A stretch of 64,000 nt of DNA from Sphingobium sp. Z007 (GCF_900013425.1 NZ_FBXK01000005.1:2232001-2296000), one strand, 5' to 3'; positions 17,318 to 26,209 are shown, counted from the stretch's first letter. Program-made: numbers and translations. The notes: generated by a model not told the origin, from the sequence alone.

Positions 17318-17332
17318 ATAGAGAAACTCTAT
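17318..17332. promoter_or_regulatory. LysR-type operator in the fds promoter
   Basis: ATAGAGAAACTCTAT is a dyad with the pattern ATAG-N7-CTAT, set about 80 bp upstream of fdsG and touching the last codon of the LysR gene. The same pattern recurs at 18254-18268. LysR proteins favour T-N11-A dyads of this size; binding by the adjacent regulator is inferred. Confidence 0.6.
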
Positions 17333-18234
17333 CACGCCTTCCGAAACCCCGGCGGCAATCGCAACTCGCGCGCCACGCCCAGCACCGCCTGCGCCAGCGG
17401 CCCCATCGGCGCCCTGTCCGACACGATCACGCCGATCCGGCTGCCCTCATCCCCGTCCGGCATCTCATGCGTCCGCGCCCAAGCCAGCCCGTCCAGTAAC
17501 GTCGCATGGCTATCGGGAATGATCGAACATAGCCGCCCCTGCTGCACCAGCGCCAGCAGCGCGACATAGCTGTCCGCCGTCACCAGCGGCCGCAGCGCCA
17601 GCCCGCGTTCCGCCAAGCGCGCGTCCAATATCCGCCTATTCTGCATCCCCTGATGCAGCAGGCACAGCGGCAACGCGGCCAGCGCCGTCCAGTCCAGCGG
17701 ATCGGGCACCGATACCCCGCCCACCGCACTTACCAGCATCGTCCGCTCGACATAAAGTGGCACGGACAGCGCATGGGCCGGCGGCTCGAAATCCAGATAG
17801 GTCAGCCCTGCGTCCAATTCGAACGCCGCCAGATCCCGCTCGATCTGCCGCGACGTCAGCGCCCGGATGGAGACATTCAGCCCCGGATGCCGCGCCAGCA
17901 TCGCCGCGACCAGGCACCCGATCGCGGGCATCGCCGCGGGAATCGCCCCCAGCCGCAACTCGCCCTTCAATGGCCCCCGCGCCGTCTCCGCCGCCTGCCC
18001 CAGCGCTTCGGCCGCCGCGACCAGCTGCCGCGCCCAGGGCAATATCGCTTCCCCCTCCGCCGTCAGCCCGCCATATTTCCGGTCGCGCCGGATCAGCCGC
18101 TTGCCCAGTTGCGCCTCCAATGTGGCGATCCCCGCCGACAGCGTGGGTTGCGACACGTTGCAATGCGTCGCCGCGCGCGCGAAATGGCCTTCGCGCTCCA
18201 GCGCCAGGAAATATTCGACAAGCCGGGTCTGCAT
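17332..18234 (-). CDS. LysR-family regulator of the formate dehydrogenase operon
   Basis: This is a 300-residue LysR-type regulator. The N-terminal winged helix (HFARAATHCNVSQPTLSAGIATLE) is followed by a substrate-binding domain with LRLGAIPAAMPAIG. In related organisms the formate dehydrogenase operon is preceded by a LysR gene (FdsR), which regulates it in response to formate. Here it sits 93 bp upstream of fdsG on the same strand and 40 bp from the divergent mobA; both gaps hold an ATAG-N7-CTAT dyad. Role as fds regulator is inferred from position. Confidence 0.88.
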   Translation of the reverse strand: MQTRLVEYFLALEREGHFARAATHCNVSQPTLSAGIATLEAQLGKRLIRRDRKYGGLTAEGEAILPWARQLVAAAEALGQAAETARGPLKGELRLGAIPAAMPAIGCLVAAMLARHPGLNVSIRALTSRQIERDLAAFELDAGLTYLDFEPPAHALSVPLYVERTMLVSAVGGVSVPDPLDWTALAALPLCLLHQGMQNRRILDARLAERGLALRPLVTADSYVALLALVQQGRLCSIIPDSHATLLDGLAWARTHEMPDGDEGSRIGVIVSDRAPMGPLAQAVLGVARELRLPPGFRKA

Positions 18235-18253
18235 CGGCTCTGCTATAGGCTTT

Positions 18254-18268
18254 ATAGAGGGGAGCTAT
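18254..18268. promoter_or_regulatory. Second ATAG-N7-CTAT dyad, lysR-mobA gap
   Basis: ATAGAGGGGAGCTAT shares ATAG-N7-CTAT with the site in front of fdsG. It overlaps a second dyad (CTATA-N5-TATAG, 18243-18257). Its place fits autoregulation of the LysR gene and possible co-control of mobA. Confidence 0.5.
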
Positions 18269-18274
18269 CAAGCA

Positions 18275-18796
18275 ATGCACGAAGGACCGATATTGGGCGC
18301 GGTGCTGGCCGGCGGCCGCTCCAGCCGCTTCGGCAGCGACAAGGCGCTGGCGCGCCTGGCGGACGGCCGCACCCTGATCGATCATGCCAGGTCAGGGCTG
18401 GCGCCGCATGTGGCCGCCATCGTCGTCTGCGGACGAGCCGGCGGCCTGCCCGATCGCCCGGCCCCGGACCTCGGCCCGCTGGGCGGCCTCAACGCAGCGC
18501 TGCATCATGCGCGCAGCCACGGGTTCGTCGGCGTCCTCACCACCGGATGCGACATGCCCTTCTACCCCGCCGCCCTGCCCGCCGCACTGATCGGCGATCG
18601 CCCCGCCGTGTTGCTAGGCCAGCAATTGCTGGGATGGTGGCCTGCCATCATGGCCAGCGAACTGGACGCTCATCTGGCGGAGGAGAATAGTCGATCGATC
18701 TATGGCTGGATCGAACGCGTGAACGCGCGCGTGGTGGAGATGCCGGATCTGGTCCTGCCCAACATCAACCGGCCGGAGGATCTGGCCGGTCTGTGA
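18275..18796 (+). CDS. mobA: Molybdenum cofactor guanylyltransferase MobA
   Basis: MobA joins GMP to molybdopterin to form the MGD cofactor used by enzymes such as FdsA. The 173-residue protein has the nucleotidyltransferase loop LAGGRSSRFGSDKAL near residue 12, LGPLGGLNAAL and TTGCDMPFYP, the usual MobA set; the C-terminus ends in LPNINRPEDLAGL. GGGGAG lies about ten bases before the ATG. It is divergent from the LysR gene with shared regulatory DNA, so it is probably tuned to formate dehydrogenase demand. It is somewhat shorter than E. coli MobA. Confidence 0.92.
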   Translation: MHEGPILGAVLAGGRSSRFGSDKALARLADGRTLIDHARSGLAPHVAAIVVCGRAGGLPDRPAPDLGPLGGLNAALHHARSHGFVGVLTTGCDMPFYPAALPAALIGDRPAVLLGQQLLGWWPAIMASELDAHLAEENSRSIYGWIERVNARVVEMPDLVLPNINRPEDLAGL

Positions 18797-18853
18797 CGCA
18801 TATTCCCGCGCAGGCGGGACCATGCACCGGATCGCCCTGGCCCGACCTGCCGC

Positions 18854-20383
18854 TCAATGGGCGGCAGAGGTATCGACATCGGCGCGGGGCTTGGGCGCGA
18901 TCCACACGATCGCCGCCGCTACGAACAGGACGATGCCGGATATGAAGAAGACATGGTCCACCGCCAGCACGATCGCCTCCTGCTCCACCAGGTTGGAAAT
19001 CATCTGCCGCGCCTGTTCGGGGTCCATGCCTATGCCTGACAGCAGCGACTGGGTGGCGTCGGGCTGCAACGCCGCGGCCAAATCGTTGCGCGACACGCGC
19101 TGGGCATCGCCCCAGCTGGTCAGCACCAGCGACGTCGCGACCGCCGTCGCCATGGTGCGCACGAAATTTTGCAGGCCCGCCGCGGACGCCGTCTCTTCGG
19201 GCAGCACCGATCCCAGCGTCAGGGTGGTCAGCGGGATGAAGAAGAAAGGCAGGGCAAAGCCTTGGAGGAATTGCGGGATCAGCATCGAATCGAAATCGAT
19301 GCCGCTGGTCCAGTGGGCGCGGACGAAGGACCAGATGCCCAGCCATGCCACGGCGCAAGAAATCAGCAGGCGCGGATCGGCCCTGGACATCATCTTCGCC
19401 GCAACCGGCGCACTCAACAGCGCGGCCATGGCGGTCGTCGCGGTGACGATCCCGGCCAGCGTCGCGGTGTAGCCCATCGACATCTGCAACCATTGCGGGA
19501 TGACGACGATACTGGCGAAATAGGCCCCGAAACACAGCGACAAGGTAAACAGGCCGGAACTGAAGCCGACATGGCGAAACACGCGCAGGTCCACCACCGG
19601 ATGCTCCTCCGTCAGCTCCCAAATCACGAACGCCACGAAGCCGACAATCGCCAGGATCGCCAGCGTGACGATGAACGGATCGGCAAACCAGTCATGATCG
19701 CGGCCGATATCCAGCATGATCTGGAGGCAGCCGATCCAGAAAATCAGCAGGAACAATCCTACCTTGTCGATCGGCACCTTGGCCGTTTCCGTCTCCACAG
19801 GCTTGAGCAACGCCTGCGCGGCAAACACGCACAGCGCCGCGATCGGCAGGTTGATGAAGAAGATCCAGTGCCAGCTCCAATTGTCGCTGATATAGCCGCC
19901 GATGATCGGCCCTAACGCCGGGCCCATCAGGGTCGTCATCGCCCACAGGCCCATTGCCCGTCCGCGCGCTTCGGGAGGGAATATGCGCATCAGCAAGGTC
20001 TGCGACATCGGCATGATCGGCCCGCCGCAAACCCCCTGCCCGATGCGGCAGGCGACCAGCATGGCCAGCGTGCTGGACAATCCACACAGCAGCGAAAATA
20101 ATCCAAAGCCTATCATTGCCAGGGTGAACACCCGCACCACCCCGAATCTTTGGGCCAGCCAGCCGGTCAATGGCACGCAGATCGCCTCCGCGACCGCATA
20201 GGATGTGATGATCCACGTTCCCTGATCAGGGGAAATACCCAGGTTGCCGGCGATATGGGGCACGGAGACATTGGCGATGGTCAGGTCCAGCACCACCATG
20301 AAATTGCTCATCGCCAGCACCAGCCCGGCCAGCGTCCGGCTGCGCGGGGAAAGCCGCGAAAAAATGTCGTCGTCGCTGCTCAT
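18854..20383 (-). CDS. DHA2-family multidrug efflux transporter (EmrB-like)
   Basis: This 509-residue inner-membrane drug/proton antiporter has about 14 hydrophobic segments. Diagnostic motifs include DLTIANVSVPHIAGNLG (motif D1), WIITSYAVAEAICVPLTGWLAQRFG, GQGVCGGPIMPMSQTLLMRIFPPEARGRAMG split across motif C and A regions, and GPALGPIIGGYI. It is the third gene of an operon after an outer-membrane factor and an EmrA-like adaptor; the three together would span both membranes. Drug range cannot be told. Expression is probably set by the TetR protein at 23156-23821. Confidence 0.93.
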   Translation of the reverse strand: MSSDDDIFSRLSPRSRTLAGLVLAMSNFMVVLDLTIANVSVPHIAGNLGISPDQGTWIITSYAVAEAICVPLTGWLAQRFGVVRVFTLAMIGFGLFSLLCGLSSTLAMLVACRIGQGVCGGPIMPMSQTLLMRIFPPEARGRAMGLWAMTTLMGPALGPIIGGYISDNWSWHWIFFINLPIAALCVFAAQALLKPVETETAKVPIDKVGLFLLIFWIGCLQIMLDIGRDHDWFADPFIVTLAILAIVGFVAFVIWELTEEHPVVDLRVFRHVGFSSGLFTLSLCFGAYFASIVVIPQWLQMSMGYTATLAGIVTATTAMAALLSAPVAAKMMSRADPRLLISCAVAWLGIWSFVRAHWTSGIDFDSMLIPQFLQGFALPFFFIPLTTLTLGSVLPEETASAAGLQNFVRTMATAVATSLVLTSWGDAQRVSRNDLAAALQPDATQSLLSGIGMDPEQARQMISNLVEQEAIVLAVDHVFFISGIVLFVAAAIVWIAPKPRADVDTSAAH

Positions 20384-20407
20384 CGCCCGGACATTCCTTT
20401 TTTCGCC

Positions 20408-21559
20408 TTACTTTTCGGACAGGTCGATCTCGACATCCATGGACAGGCCCACGCGCAACGGATGCGCCGCCAATTCCTTGGGGTCGAGCGCGATGCGCAG
20501 CGGCAGGCGCTGCACCACCTTGATCCAGTTGCCGGTCGCATTCTGCGCCGGGATGAGCGACATGGACGCGCCCGTGCCGCCGGAAAAGCCGACGACCTTG
20601 CCATGATAGACGACGTCGCTGCCATATAGGTCGGACGTGACCTTGGCGGGCATCCCGACCTTCACGCCGCGCAGCTGGCGCTCCTTGAAATTGGCGTCGA
20701 CATAAACCTGGGCGATCGGCACGATGGTCATGATCGGGCTGCCCTGCGTCACGCGCTGGCCCACCTGCACCTGCCGCTTGGTGACGACGCCGTCGATCGG
20801 CGCGCGGATGACCGCACGCTCCAGGTTCAGCTTTGCAGAATCCAGCTTGGCCTGCGCCGCCATCACGCTGGGGTCGGTATCGATGGTCGATCCGCGCACC
20901 AGCGCGTCGTTGGCGGCCAGCTGTCCGCTGGCCGCGCTCCGCGTCGCCTGCGCGGTCTGGACGCCGGCGCGCGCCAGGTCCAGCGCCGCCTTTGCAGCCG
21001 CATAGCCCTTGCGTGCGCTCGTCACTTCATCGCCCGACACCGCGCCATCGCTGACCAGCGCCTCGCGCCGCTGCAGGTCGACCCGTGCCTTTTCCAGATC
21101 GGCCTGGGCGGTCGCCAGCTGGGCGCGCGCCTGCACGATATCCGCGCCGCGCGCATCCACCTGCGCGGCCAGCGACGTGCTGGTCGCGCTCGTCTGGCGG
21201 AACTTGCGCTTGGCTTCGGCCAGGTCGGCCTGCGCCTGCGCCACCGCGATCTGCGCGTCGGTCGGGTCCAGCTTCACCAATATGTCGCCGCGCTTCACCT
21301 GCTGGGTATCGCTGACCAGCACGTCGACCGCCTGCGCCGACATCAGCGGCGTCACCTGCGCCATTTCCGCGTTCACATAGGCGTTGTCGGTCGCGACATG
21401 ATTGCGCCCGACCAGCAGATACCATGCGCCCCACAACAGCCCGCCGACGATGACGATCAGCCCAAGCCGGATCAGCCATGTCTTGCGCGCCGACTGGCGG
21501 CCTTCCTGCTGCATATCGTCGCTGTCGGGCGCGGGGGTTTGTGGCGTGGCGTCAGCCAT
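20408..21559 (-). CDS. HlyD/EmrA-family membrane fusion protein
   Basis: This 383-residue periplasmic adaptor links the MFS pump to the outer-membrane channel. One membrane anchor (LIRLGLIVIVGGLLWGAWYL, about 27-46) is followed by a barrel/lipoyl strand (DNAYVNAEMAQVTPLMSAQA), a long alpha-helical hairpin rich in alanine and glutamine (about 95-215), and a beta-barrel with IRAPIDGVVTKRQVQVGQRV, typical of EmrA. The ATG at 21559 overlaps the end of the outer-membrane factor gene by eight bases. Confidence 0.93.
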   Translation of the reverse strand: MADATPQTPAPDSDDMQQEGRQSARKTWLIRLGLIVIVGGLLWGAWYLLVGRNHVATDNAYVNAEMAQVTPLMSAQAVDVLVSDTQQVKRGDILVKLDPTDAQIAVAQAQADLAEAKRKFRQTSATSTSLAAQVDARGADIVQARAQLATAQADLEKARVDLQRREALVSDGAVSGDEVTSARKGYAAAKAALDLARAGVQTAQATRSAASGQLAANDALVRGSTIDTDPSVMAAQAKLDSAKLNLERAVIRAPIDGVVTKRQVQVGQRVTQGSPIMTIVPIAQVYVDANFKERQLRGVKVGMPAKVTSDLYGSDVVYHGKVVGFSGGTGASMSLIPAQNATGNWIKVVQRLPLRIALDPKELAAHPLRVGLSMDVEIDLSEK

Positions 21560-23066
21560 GGGGTTGGTCCTTGGACTGGAAGTCGCTGGCGGCAAAGCCG
21601 CCGCCCAGCGCACGGATAAGGGCGATATCGGTCGAAAAGGCGCTCGCCTCCAACCCCGCAAGGGACTGGCGCGCGCCGAGCAGCTGGTCCTCGACATTGA
21701 GCACGTCAAGATAGGTGGACAGCCCGCCCTTGTAGCGTTTCTGGGCAATGCCATAGGCGTCCTGCGACGCGGCCACCGCCGCGCGCGCATCCACCAGCCG
21801 CTGATCCAGCGTCTTGCGCATGGTCACGGCGTCAGCCACCTCCTGGTAAGCGGTCAGCACGGCCTTGTCATAGGAAGCGACCGCCTCGTCATAAGTGGCG
21901 CGCGCGCCGCGATACTGGCCCTGCAACGCTCCGCCGTGGAAGATCGGCAGGCTGATCGCCGGGCCGACCGTGCCGAACAGCGACCCCTTGTCGAACAGGC
22001 TGTTGATGAACGGCTTGGCCGTGCCCGTCGCCGACGTGCCGGTGAACACTGTATCATAGCCCAGCGACTGGACGCCGATCAGCGCGCTCAGCCGCAGCGC
22101 CGGGAAGAAGTCGGCCCGCGCCACCTTGATCCGCTTGGCCGCCGCCTCTGCGCGGGCGAGCGCCGCGGCTATGTCGGGACGGCGGGCGACCAGATTGGTG
22201 GTGACGTCGGCGGGCAGGCCCAGCGGCGCCAGCGCGCCGATCTTGGGACGGGCGATCGACAGGCCTCGATCCGGCCCGGCGCCGATCAGCGCCGCAATCT
22301 GATGCTGGCGCAATTCGATCGCCATGGTTGCCGCGCTCAGTTGCGCGCGCGCGGCAGACACGGTGGCGTCCGCCTGGCGCACGCTGCCGCGCGTGTCCAG
22401 GCCGTTGCGCTGCCGATCGGCCGCCAGCTTCTGGCTCGCCACGCGGATGTCGAGCGTCTGCCGCGCGATATCCGCCTCGTCATACAGCCGCGCCAGGTCG
22501 GCATAGGCGTCGGCGATCCCCGTCGTCAGCGCCAACCGCGCCTGATGCGCATCGATCTGCGCCGCGCGCGTCTCCGACGTGGCGGCGGCCAGCGCCGCTT
22601 TGTTCCTGCCCCACAAGTCCAGGTCGAAGCCCAGATCGAGCGCCACGCGCCCGGTGCCCAGCCAGCCCTTCGGCACGAAATTGCGGGGCTGGCCCATATT
22701 ATAGCTTTGCTTGGTCGCGCCGCCGCTCGCCTCCAGGTCGACCGACGGCAGCAACGCCGCGCCCGCCTGTTGCGCCATGCCGGCCGCCTTGCGGAAACGA
22801 GCGCTGGCGGCGGCGACGTCGGGCGATTCGCGCAGCCCTTCGGCGATCAGCGCGTCCAGCTGCGGATCGCCATAGGCGCTCCACCAGTCATCGCCCGGCC
22901 ACGCCACGGGCGCGGCCGTAAGACTGCGGTCCGCCGCGACAGTGGCGGGGGCGCGTAATTCGGGCTTCGCCCCCAGATCGGGAACCGCGGCGCAGGCGGC
23001 CAGCAGCAGGATGGAAGAAGCCATGCCTCCCGTGCGGGCGGCCAGGGCAATGCGACTCACGGACAT
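21552..23066 (-). CDS. Efflux outer-membrane lipoprotein (NodT/OprM family)
   Basis: This is a TolC-like outer-membrane channel of about 504 residues with a lipoprotein signal (SSILLLAAC). Two homologous halves carry the outer-membrane efflux repeats; examples are WWSAYGDPQLDALIAEGL near the mature N-terminus and LGLPADVTTNLVARRPDIAA in the middle. It is first in the operon with the EmrA and EmrB-like genes. I chose the ATG at 23066 since AGGTGG lies upstream; a GTG at 23081 is in frame but overlaps the putative TetR operator. Confidence 0.9.
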   Translation of the reverse strand: MSVSRIALAARTGGMASSILLLAACAAVPDLGAKPELRAPATVAADRSLTAAPVAWPGDDWWSAYGDPQLDALIAEGLRESPDVAAASARFRKAAGMAQQAGAALLPSVDLEASGGATKQSYNMGQPRNFVPKGWLGTGRVALDLGFDLDLWGRNKAALAAATSETRAAQIDAHQARLALTTGIADAYADLARLYDEADIARQTLDIRVASQKLAADRQRNGLDTRGSVRQADATVSAARAQLSAATMAIELRQHQIAALIGAGPDRGLSIARPKIGALAPLGLPADVTTNLVARRPDIAAALARAEAAAKRIKVARADFFPALRLSALIGVQSLGYDTVFTGTSATGTAKPFINSLFDKGSLFGTVGPAISLPIFHGGALQGQYRGARATYDEAVASYDKAVLTAYQEVADAVTMRKTLDQRLVDARAAVAASQDAYGIAQKRYKGGLSTYLDVLNVEDQLLGARQSLAGLEASAFSTDIALIRALGGGFAASDFQSKDQPHG

Positions 23067-23074
23067 ATCAAACC

Positions 23075-23088
23075 GTACCACCTAGTAT
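23075..23088. promoter_or_regulatory. Candidate TetR operator, efflux side
   Basis: GTAC-N6-GTAT matches the site at 23136-23149 and lies just before the outer-membrane factor start. A TetR-family gene begins 67 bp away on the other strand. Confidence 0.4.
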
Positions 23089-23135
23089 GAAAATTGCCAT
23101 TGCCGCCCTCGCTTGGCCTTGTCAACTCAAATAGC

Positions 23136-23149
23136 GTACTCTATGGTAC
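23136..23149. promoter_or_regulatory. Candidate TetR operator, tetR side
   Basis: GTACTCTATGGTAC is a 14-bp element with GTAC at both ends, seven bases before the tetR start. With the partner site at 23075 it would let one repressor shut both divergent promoters. Confidence 0.45.
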
Positions 23150-23155
23150 GATTTT

Positions 23156-23821
23156 ATGACATCCTCCGATGCGCCTGTGATTCCCAGCAGAAGGGAAGCC
23201 CGCCGCCAGGATCGACGCGACGCGATCCTGACCGTGGCGCAGGTCTATTTCCTCGAACATGGCTTCGCCGACACCACCATGTCGGGCATCGCGGCGAAGC
23301 TGGGTGGGTCGAAGGGCACTTTATGGAATTATTTTCCATCGAAGGAGGCCCTGTTCGCTGCCGTGGTCGAGCGGGCGGCCAAGGCCTATCAGGCGCAGCT
23401 ATCGCAGCTCCTCGATCCTCAGGGCGCACTAGAACCGACCTTGCAGAGCGCTTGCCGCAGCCTGATCCAGAAGGTCACCTCGCCCGACGCCAGCGCCCTG
23501 CACCGTCTGATCGTCGCCCAGGGACGGCGCTTCCCCGAACTCAGCCAGATTTTCTTCGATCTCGCGCCGCAAAATACGCGCCTTCTGCTCGCCGATTTTC
23601 TGCACGGCGCAATGATGCGCGGTCAGTTGCGGTCGGCCGACCCGATCGACGCCGCGCGCGCGCTGATGTCGCTGTCGATGTCCGGTTGTCACCAGCAGAT
23701 GCTGATCGGCCGCATCGATCGGCCTGCGCCCAATGAAATCGCCGCCGACGCCGCCTTTGCCGTCGATCTCTTCCTGCGCGCCTACGCGCCCCAGCCCCAA
23801 CCGGACGCCCCAACCGCCTGA
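23156..23821 (+). CDS. TetR/AcrR-family repressor of the efflux operon
   Basis: This 221-residue regulator has an N-terminal TetR helix-turn-helix (AILTVAQVYFLEHGFADTTMSGIAAKLG split over helices 1-2, then GGSKGTLWNYFPSKEALFAA). The C-terminal ligand domain resembles the AcrR_C/TetR_C group (DASALHRLIVAQGRRFPEL). It is divergent from the three-gene efflux operon, the usual layout for a ligand-relieved repressor. The inducer is unknown. Confidence 0.9.
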   Translation: MTSSDAPVIPSRREARRQDRRDAILTVAQVYFLEHGFADTTMSGIAAKLGGSKGTLWNYFPSKEALFAAVVERAAKAYQAQLSQLLDPQGALEPTLQSACRSLIQKVTSPDASALHRLIVAQGRRFPELSQIFFDLAPQNTRLLLADFLHGAMMRGQLRSADPIDAARALMSLSMSGCHQQMLIGRIDRPAPNEIAADAAFAVDLFLRAYAPQPQPDAPTA

Positions 23822-23843
23822 GACTTTCCGCCATGCCGCATGG

Positions 23844-24410
23844 TCAGGCGCGTTCGGGCCAATATCCGTCCGGGCACAGCGCATAGCCCCGCCCCTTCAC
23901 CGTATGCAGCATCGGCACGGCAAAGCCGCGATCCAACTTGCCGCGCAGGCGAGACATATGCACCTCGACACTATTGGTGCCAGGGTCGAAGTCCAGCCGC
24001 CACACCGCCCTCAACAATTCCGCCCGACTGATCGCCTGTCCCGGCCGCCGCGCCAGATGCAACAGCAGCGCATATTCCCGCGCCAACAGCGGGATCGGCC
24101 GCCCGCCCCGCTCCACCCGCCGATCGACCAGCCTGATCGTCAGCTCGCCGATCCGCAGCCGGGGCTGTTCCGCATCGGCCAGGCGGATGATGCGCGCCAC
24201 CGTCTCCGCCTCGTGCATCCAGGGGCCGACCACTTCGTGCGCGCCCGCCTCCAGCGCGCGGGCGCGCGCGGCCGGATCGTCAATCCCCTGCCATAAGATG
24301 GTCGCGTCGCCCACGCGCACCAGCGGCCATGGCTCTTGCCCCGGCGCAATCGCCAGTTCGACGCCGCGCGCGCTCAGCGCCCGCGCGACCGGCGCGAAAT
24401 CCGCACCCAT
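23844..24410 (-). CDS. OmpR-type winged-helix protein with degenerate receiver
   Basis: This is a 188-residue DNA-binding protein. The C-terminal ~95 residues are a clear OmpR/PhoB winged helix (REYALLLHLARRPGQAISRAELL split, then SVEVHMSRLRGKL and VKGRGYALC). The first ~85 residues look like a receiver shortened at its N-terminus: the phosphoacceptor Asp region is missing and the lysine of the last strand is replaced (EVVGPW). It is therefore unlikely to be phospho-controlled. AGGGTGG lies seven bases before the ATG at 24410; a GTG at 24437 is also in frame. It follows the peptide/cupin cassette by 75 bp on the same strand and may be part of it. Confidence 0.75.
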   Translation of the reverse strand: MGADFAPVARALSARGVELAIAPGQEPWPLVRVGDATILWQGIDDPAARARALEAGAHEVVGPWMHEAETVARIIRLADAEQPRLRIGELTIRLVDRRVERGGRPIPLLAREYALLLHLARRPGQAISRAELLRAVWRLDFDPGTNSVEVHMSRLRGKLDRGFAVPMLHTVKGRGYALCPDGYWPERA

Positions 24411-24485
24411 GCCATGGCATTCCACCCTTCTGCCCACAACTGGCCCGCCATGCCTTCGTCCCCCACATCCGACCCGCGGAGAGCG

Positions 24486-25409
24486 TTAAAAACAAGCCAT
24501 TTCATGTCCGTTACGGATGCTTCGCAACGCTGCCTCACTCGCATGGCGGATCAGCGCGCTGCTGCTCCCTGCGCCCCGCTCGGCATGGGCCAGCCGCGCA
24601 TTGCCATCCGCCAGGCCCAGCCCGATCGCGCGCCACGCAGTCCAGCGCATCGCATCGACCGGGTGCCCCACGGCAAAATCCTGCGCCAGATCTATCGCAT
24701 TGCCGCTGCCGCACCCGACCGCCAGTTCCAGCAGCAGTTGCGCGCTGGCCACCGTCATGCATTGCGCGATCGCGCCGCGCGCCGTGTCGAACCGATATTG
24801 CCGCCGCCATCCCTGGTCGGGCGCACTCGCCAATATGTTGAGCGATACCGACAGCGACTCCGCCGGCAATTGGGCGTGCACGTCCCGATTGGCGCGGTAG
24901 AGCAGCATCTTGCCTTCCGACAGGCAACTGCGCTCGACGAAGCGCAACGCCACCGCCTCCCCGTCCGCCCCGGCCACGCCGTCGGGATCATACTCATAAT
25001 AGTCCGACGCATAGCCAGGCCCCAGATAGCCCACGGTCAGAAAGTCGAAACTATGGTCGTGCGGCACATGATAGAGGAAGGCCGACGCCCCGCTCATCCG
25101 CACCACATGATCGCGCTCCGCGGGCCAAAAAGCGGCGCGCAGCACATAGCGGTCGGTCGGCGGATGCAGCAGCAGCACCTGCGCCGAATAGGGATTGACC
25201 CGCCGCTGCCCGGCGCAGCGATCCTTCAACTCCGCCACCGCCAGGTCCGACAGGAAATCCCGGTTGCGCGACAGCGCGCGCAGCGTCGGCGCCGCCGCCG
25301 CCAGCCCCTCCTCGCATGTCGGATCGAAGGCCCCGCTCTCGCACCAGTCGATCAGCGCTTCCAGGTCAATGACGGCATCATCGTCCGGCGGCGCGATCAG
25401 GCGGGGCAT
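24486..25409 (-). CDS. Cupin-like protein with HEAT-like C-terminus, unrecognised
   Basis: I do not recognise this 307-residue protein. The middle has a cupin-like metal pattern: H117 and H119 in HVPHDHSFDF, an acidic E139 in YYEYD, and H178 in RANRDVHAQ, spaced as in two cupin motifs. The last ~70 residues (HPVDAMRWTAWRAIGLGL and ASEAALRSI) look like a HEAT-type helical repeat. No signal peptide. Its ATG at 25409 overlaps the upstream gene by 13 bases and has GGGGGC six bases ahead. Third gene of the peptide cassette. A metal-dependent peptide-modifying oxygenase is a possible role but is only an inference. Confidence 0.6.
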   Translation of the reverse strand: MPRLIAPPDDDAVIDLEALIDWCESGAFDPTCEEGLAAAAPTLRALSRNRDFLSDLAVAELKDRCAGQRRVNPYSAQVLLLHPPTDRYVLRAAFWPAERDHVVRMSGASAFLYHVPHDHSFDFLTVGYLGPGYASDYYEYDPDGVAGADGEAVALRFVERSCLSEGKMLLYRANRDVHAQLPAESLSVSLNILASAPDQGWRRQYRFDTARGAIAQCMTVASAQLLLELAVGCGSGNAIDLAQDFAVGHPVDAMRWTAWRAIGLGLADGNARLAHAERGAGSSSALIRHASEAALRSIRNGHEMACF

Positions 25410-26209
25410 GATGCGCCCCCAACTTGGCACAGCGTCTTCACCGCCAATCCACGCACGACCGCATCGCTCTCCCGCCCCGCCATCGCCCGCAGCGCCGGCA
25501 AGGCGCGCGCCGTGTCGAGCGCCAGATATTCCCGCATCACCGCCCAGCGCTGTCCCGGCAGCGGCGCGTCCAGCGCCTGCACGAACTGGTCGGCAGCATC
25601 GCGCCGCCCCTGCAACCGCAGCAGCGACAACAGCATCAGCGCGCGGGCATGGCCTTCGTCCGCCTGCGCGCTGTCGATCGCCCGCCCGTCGCGGCGATCA
25701 TGGATGCGCGCCTGCACCGGCCCGGTCGGCGCGACCTGCGCCCGCAGCAGCATCAGCGGCGCTTGCGTCGGCCGCAGGCACAGCGCCTCGCGCCGCTCGT
25801 CCAGTTCGATCGTCGTTCCTGCCGCGCAGGACCGCGCACCGACCATCACCGCCCGCTCGCCCTCCAGCCGCCAGGCGTCGCCCGCCAGCGGCCCGTTCAA
25901 CGGACGGCACAGACTCACCCGACCGGAAAAATGCACCCGCTCGGACGGCGCCTGCCCACCATCCAGCAGGCTCGCGGTCAGCCATATCCGCTGTGTCCGC
26001 GCAAGCACCAGGTGGCGCGCGGCCCGCTGGCGACTCGCGCGAAAGCCCGGTAGGTGGCGGGGATCGTCCGCCATCGCCTGTATTCCCTCGGCCAGCAGCG
26101 CGTCGAACCAGCCAATGTCCGACAGGAAAGGCCGAATCAGCGCCACCGCCCGGTCGATCGGCGCGGCCTCGGCCGCTTCGACCGCCTCGGCCAGCGCCGC
26201 CGGGATCAC
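25397..26209 (-). CDS. Hypothetical protein of the peptide cassette
   Basis: A 270-residue protein without a domain I can name. The N-terminal third is helical and alanine-rich; the middle (about 90-165) is beta-rich; the C-terminal ~60 residues (ARALPALRAMAGRESDAVVRG) look like one HEAT-like helical pair, as in the next gene. No signal peptide or membrane segment. The start is a GTG at 26209 that overlaps the stop of the small peptide gene by four bases (GTGA), so the two are translationally coupled. The shared HEAT-like tail suggests the two large proteins act together. Confidence 0.6.
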   Translation of the reverse strand: MIPAALAEAVEAAEAAPIDRAVALIRPFLSDIGWFDALLAEGIQAMADDPRHLPGFRASRQRAARHLVLARTQRIWLTASLLDGGQAPSERVHFSGRVSLCRPLNGPLAGDAWRLEGERAVMVGARSCAAGTTIELDERREALCLRPTQAPLMLLRAQVAPTGPVQARIHDRRDGRAIDSAQADEGHARALMLLSLLRLQGRRDAADQFVQALDAPLPGQRWAVMREYLALDTARALPALRAMAGRESDAVVRGLAVKTLCQVGGASCPA

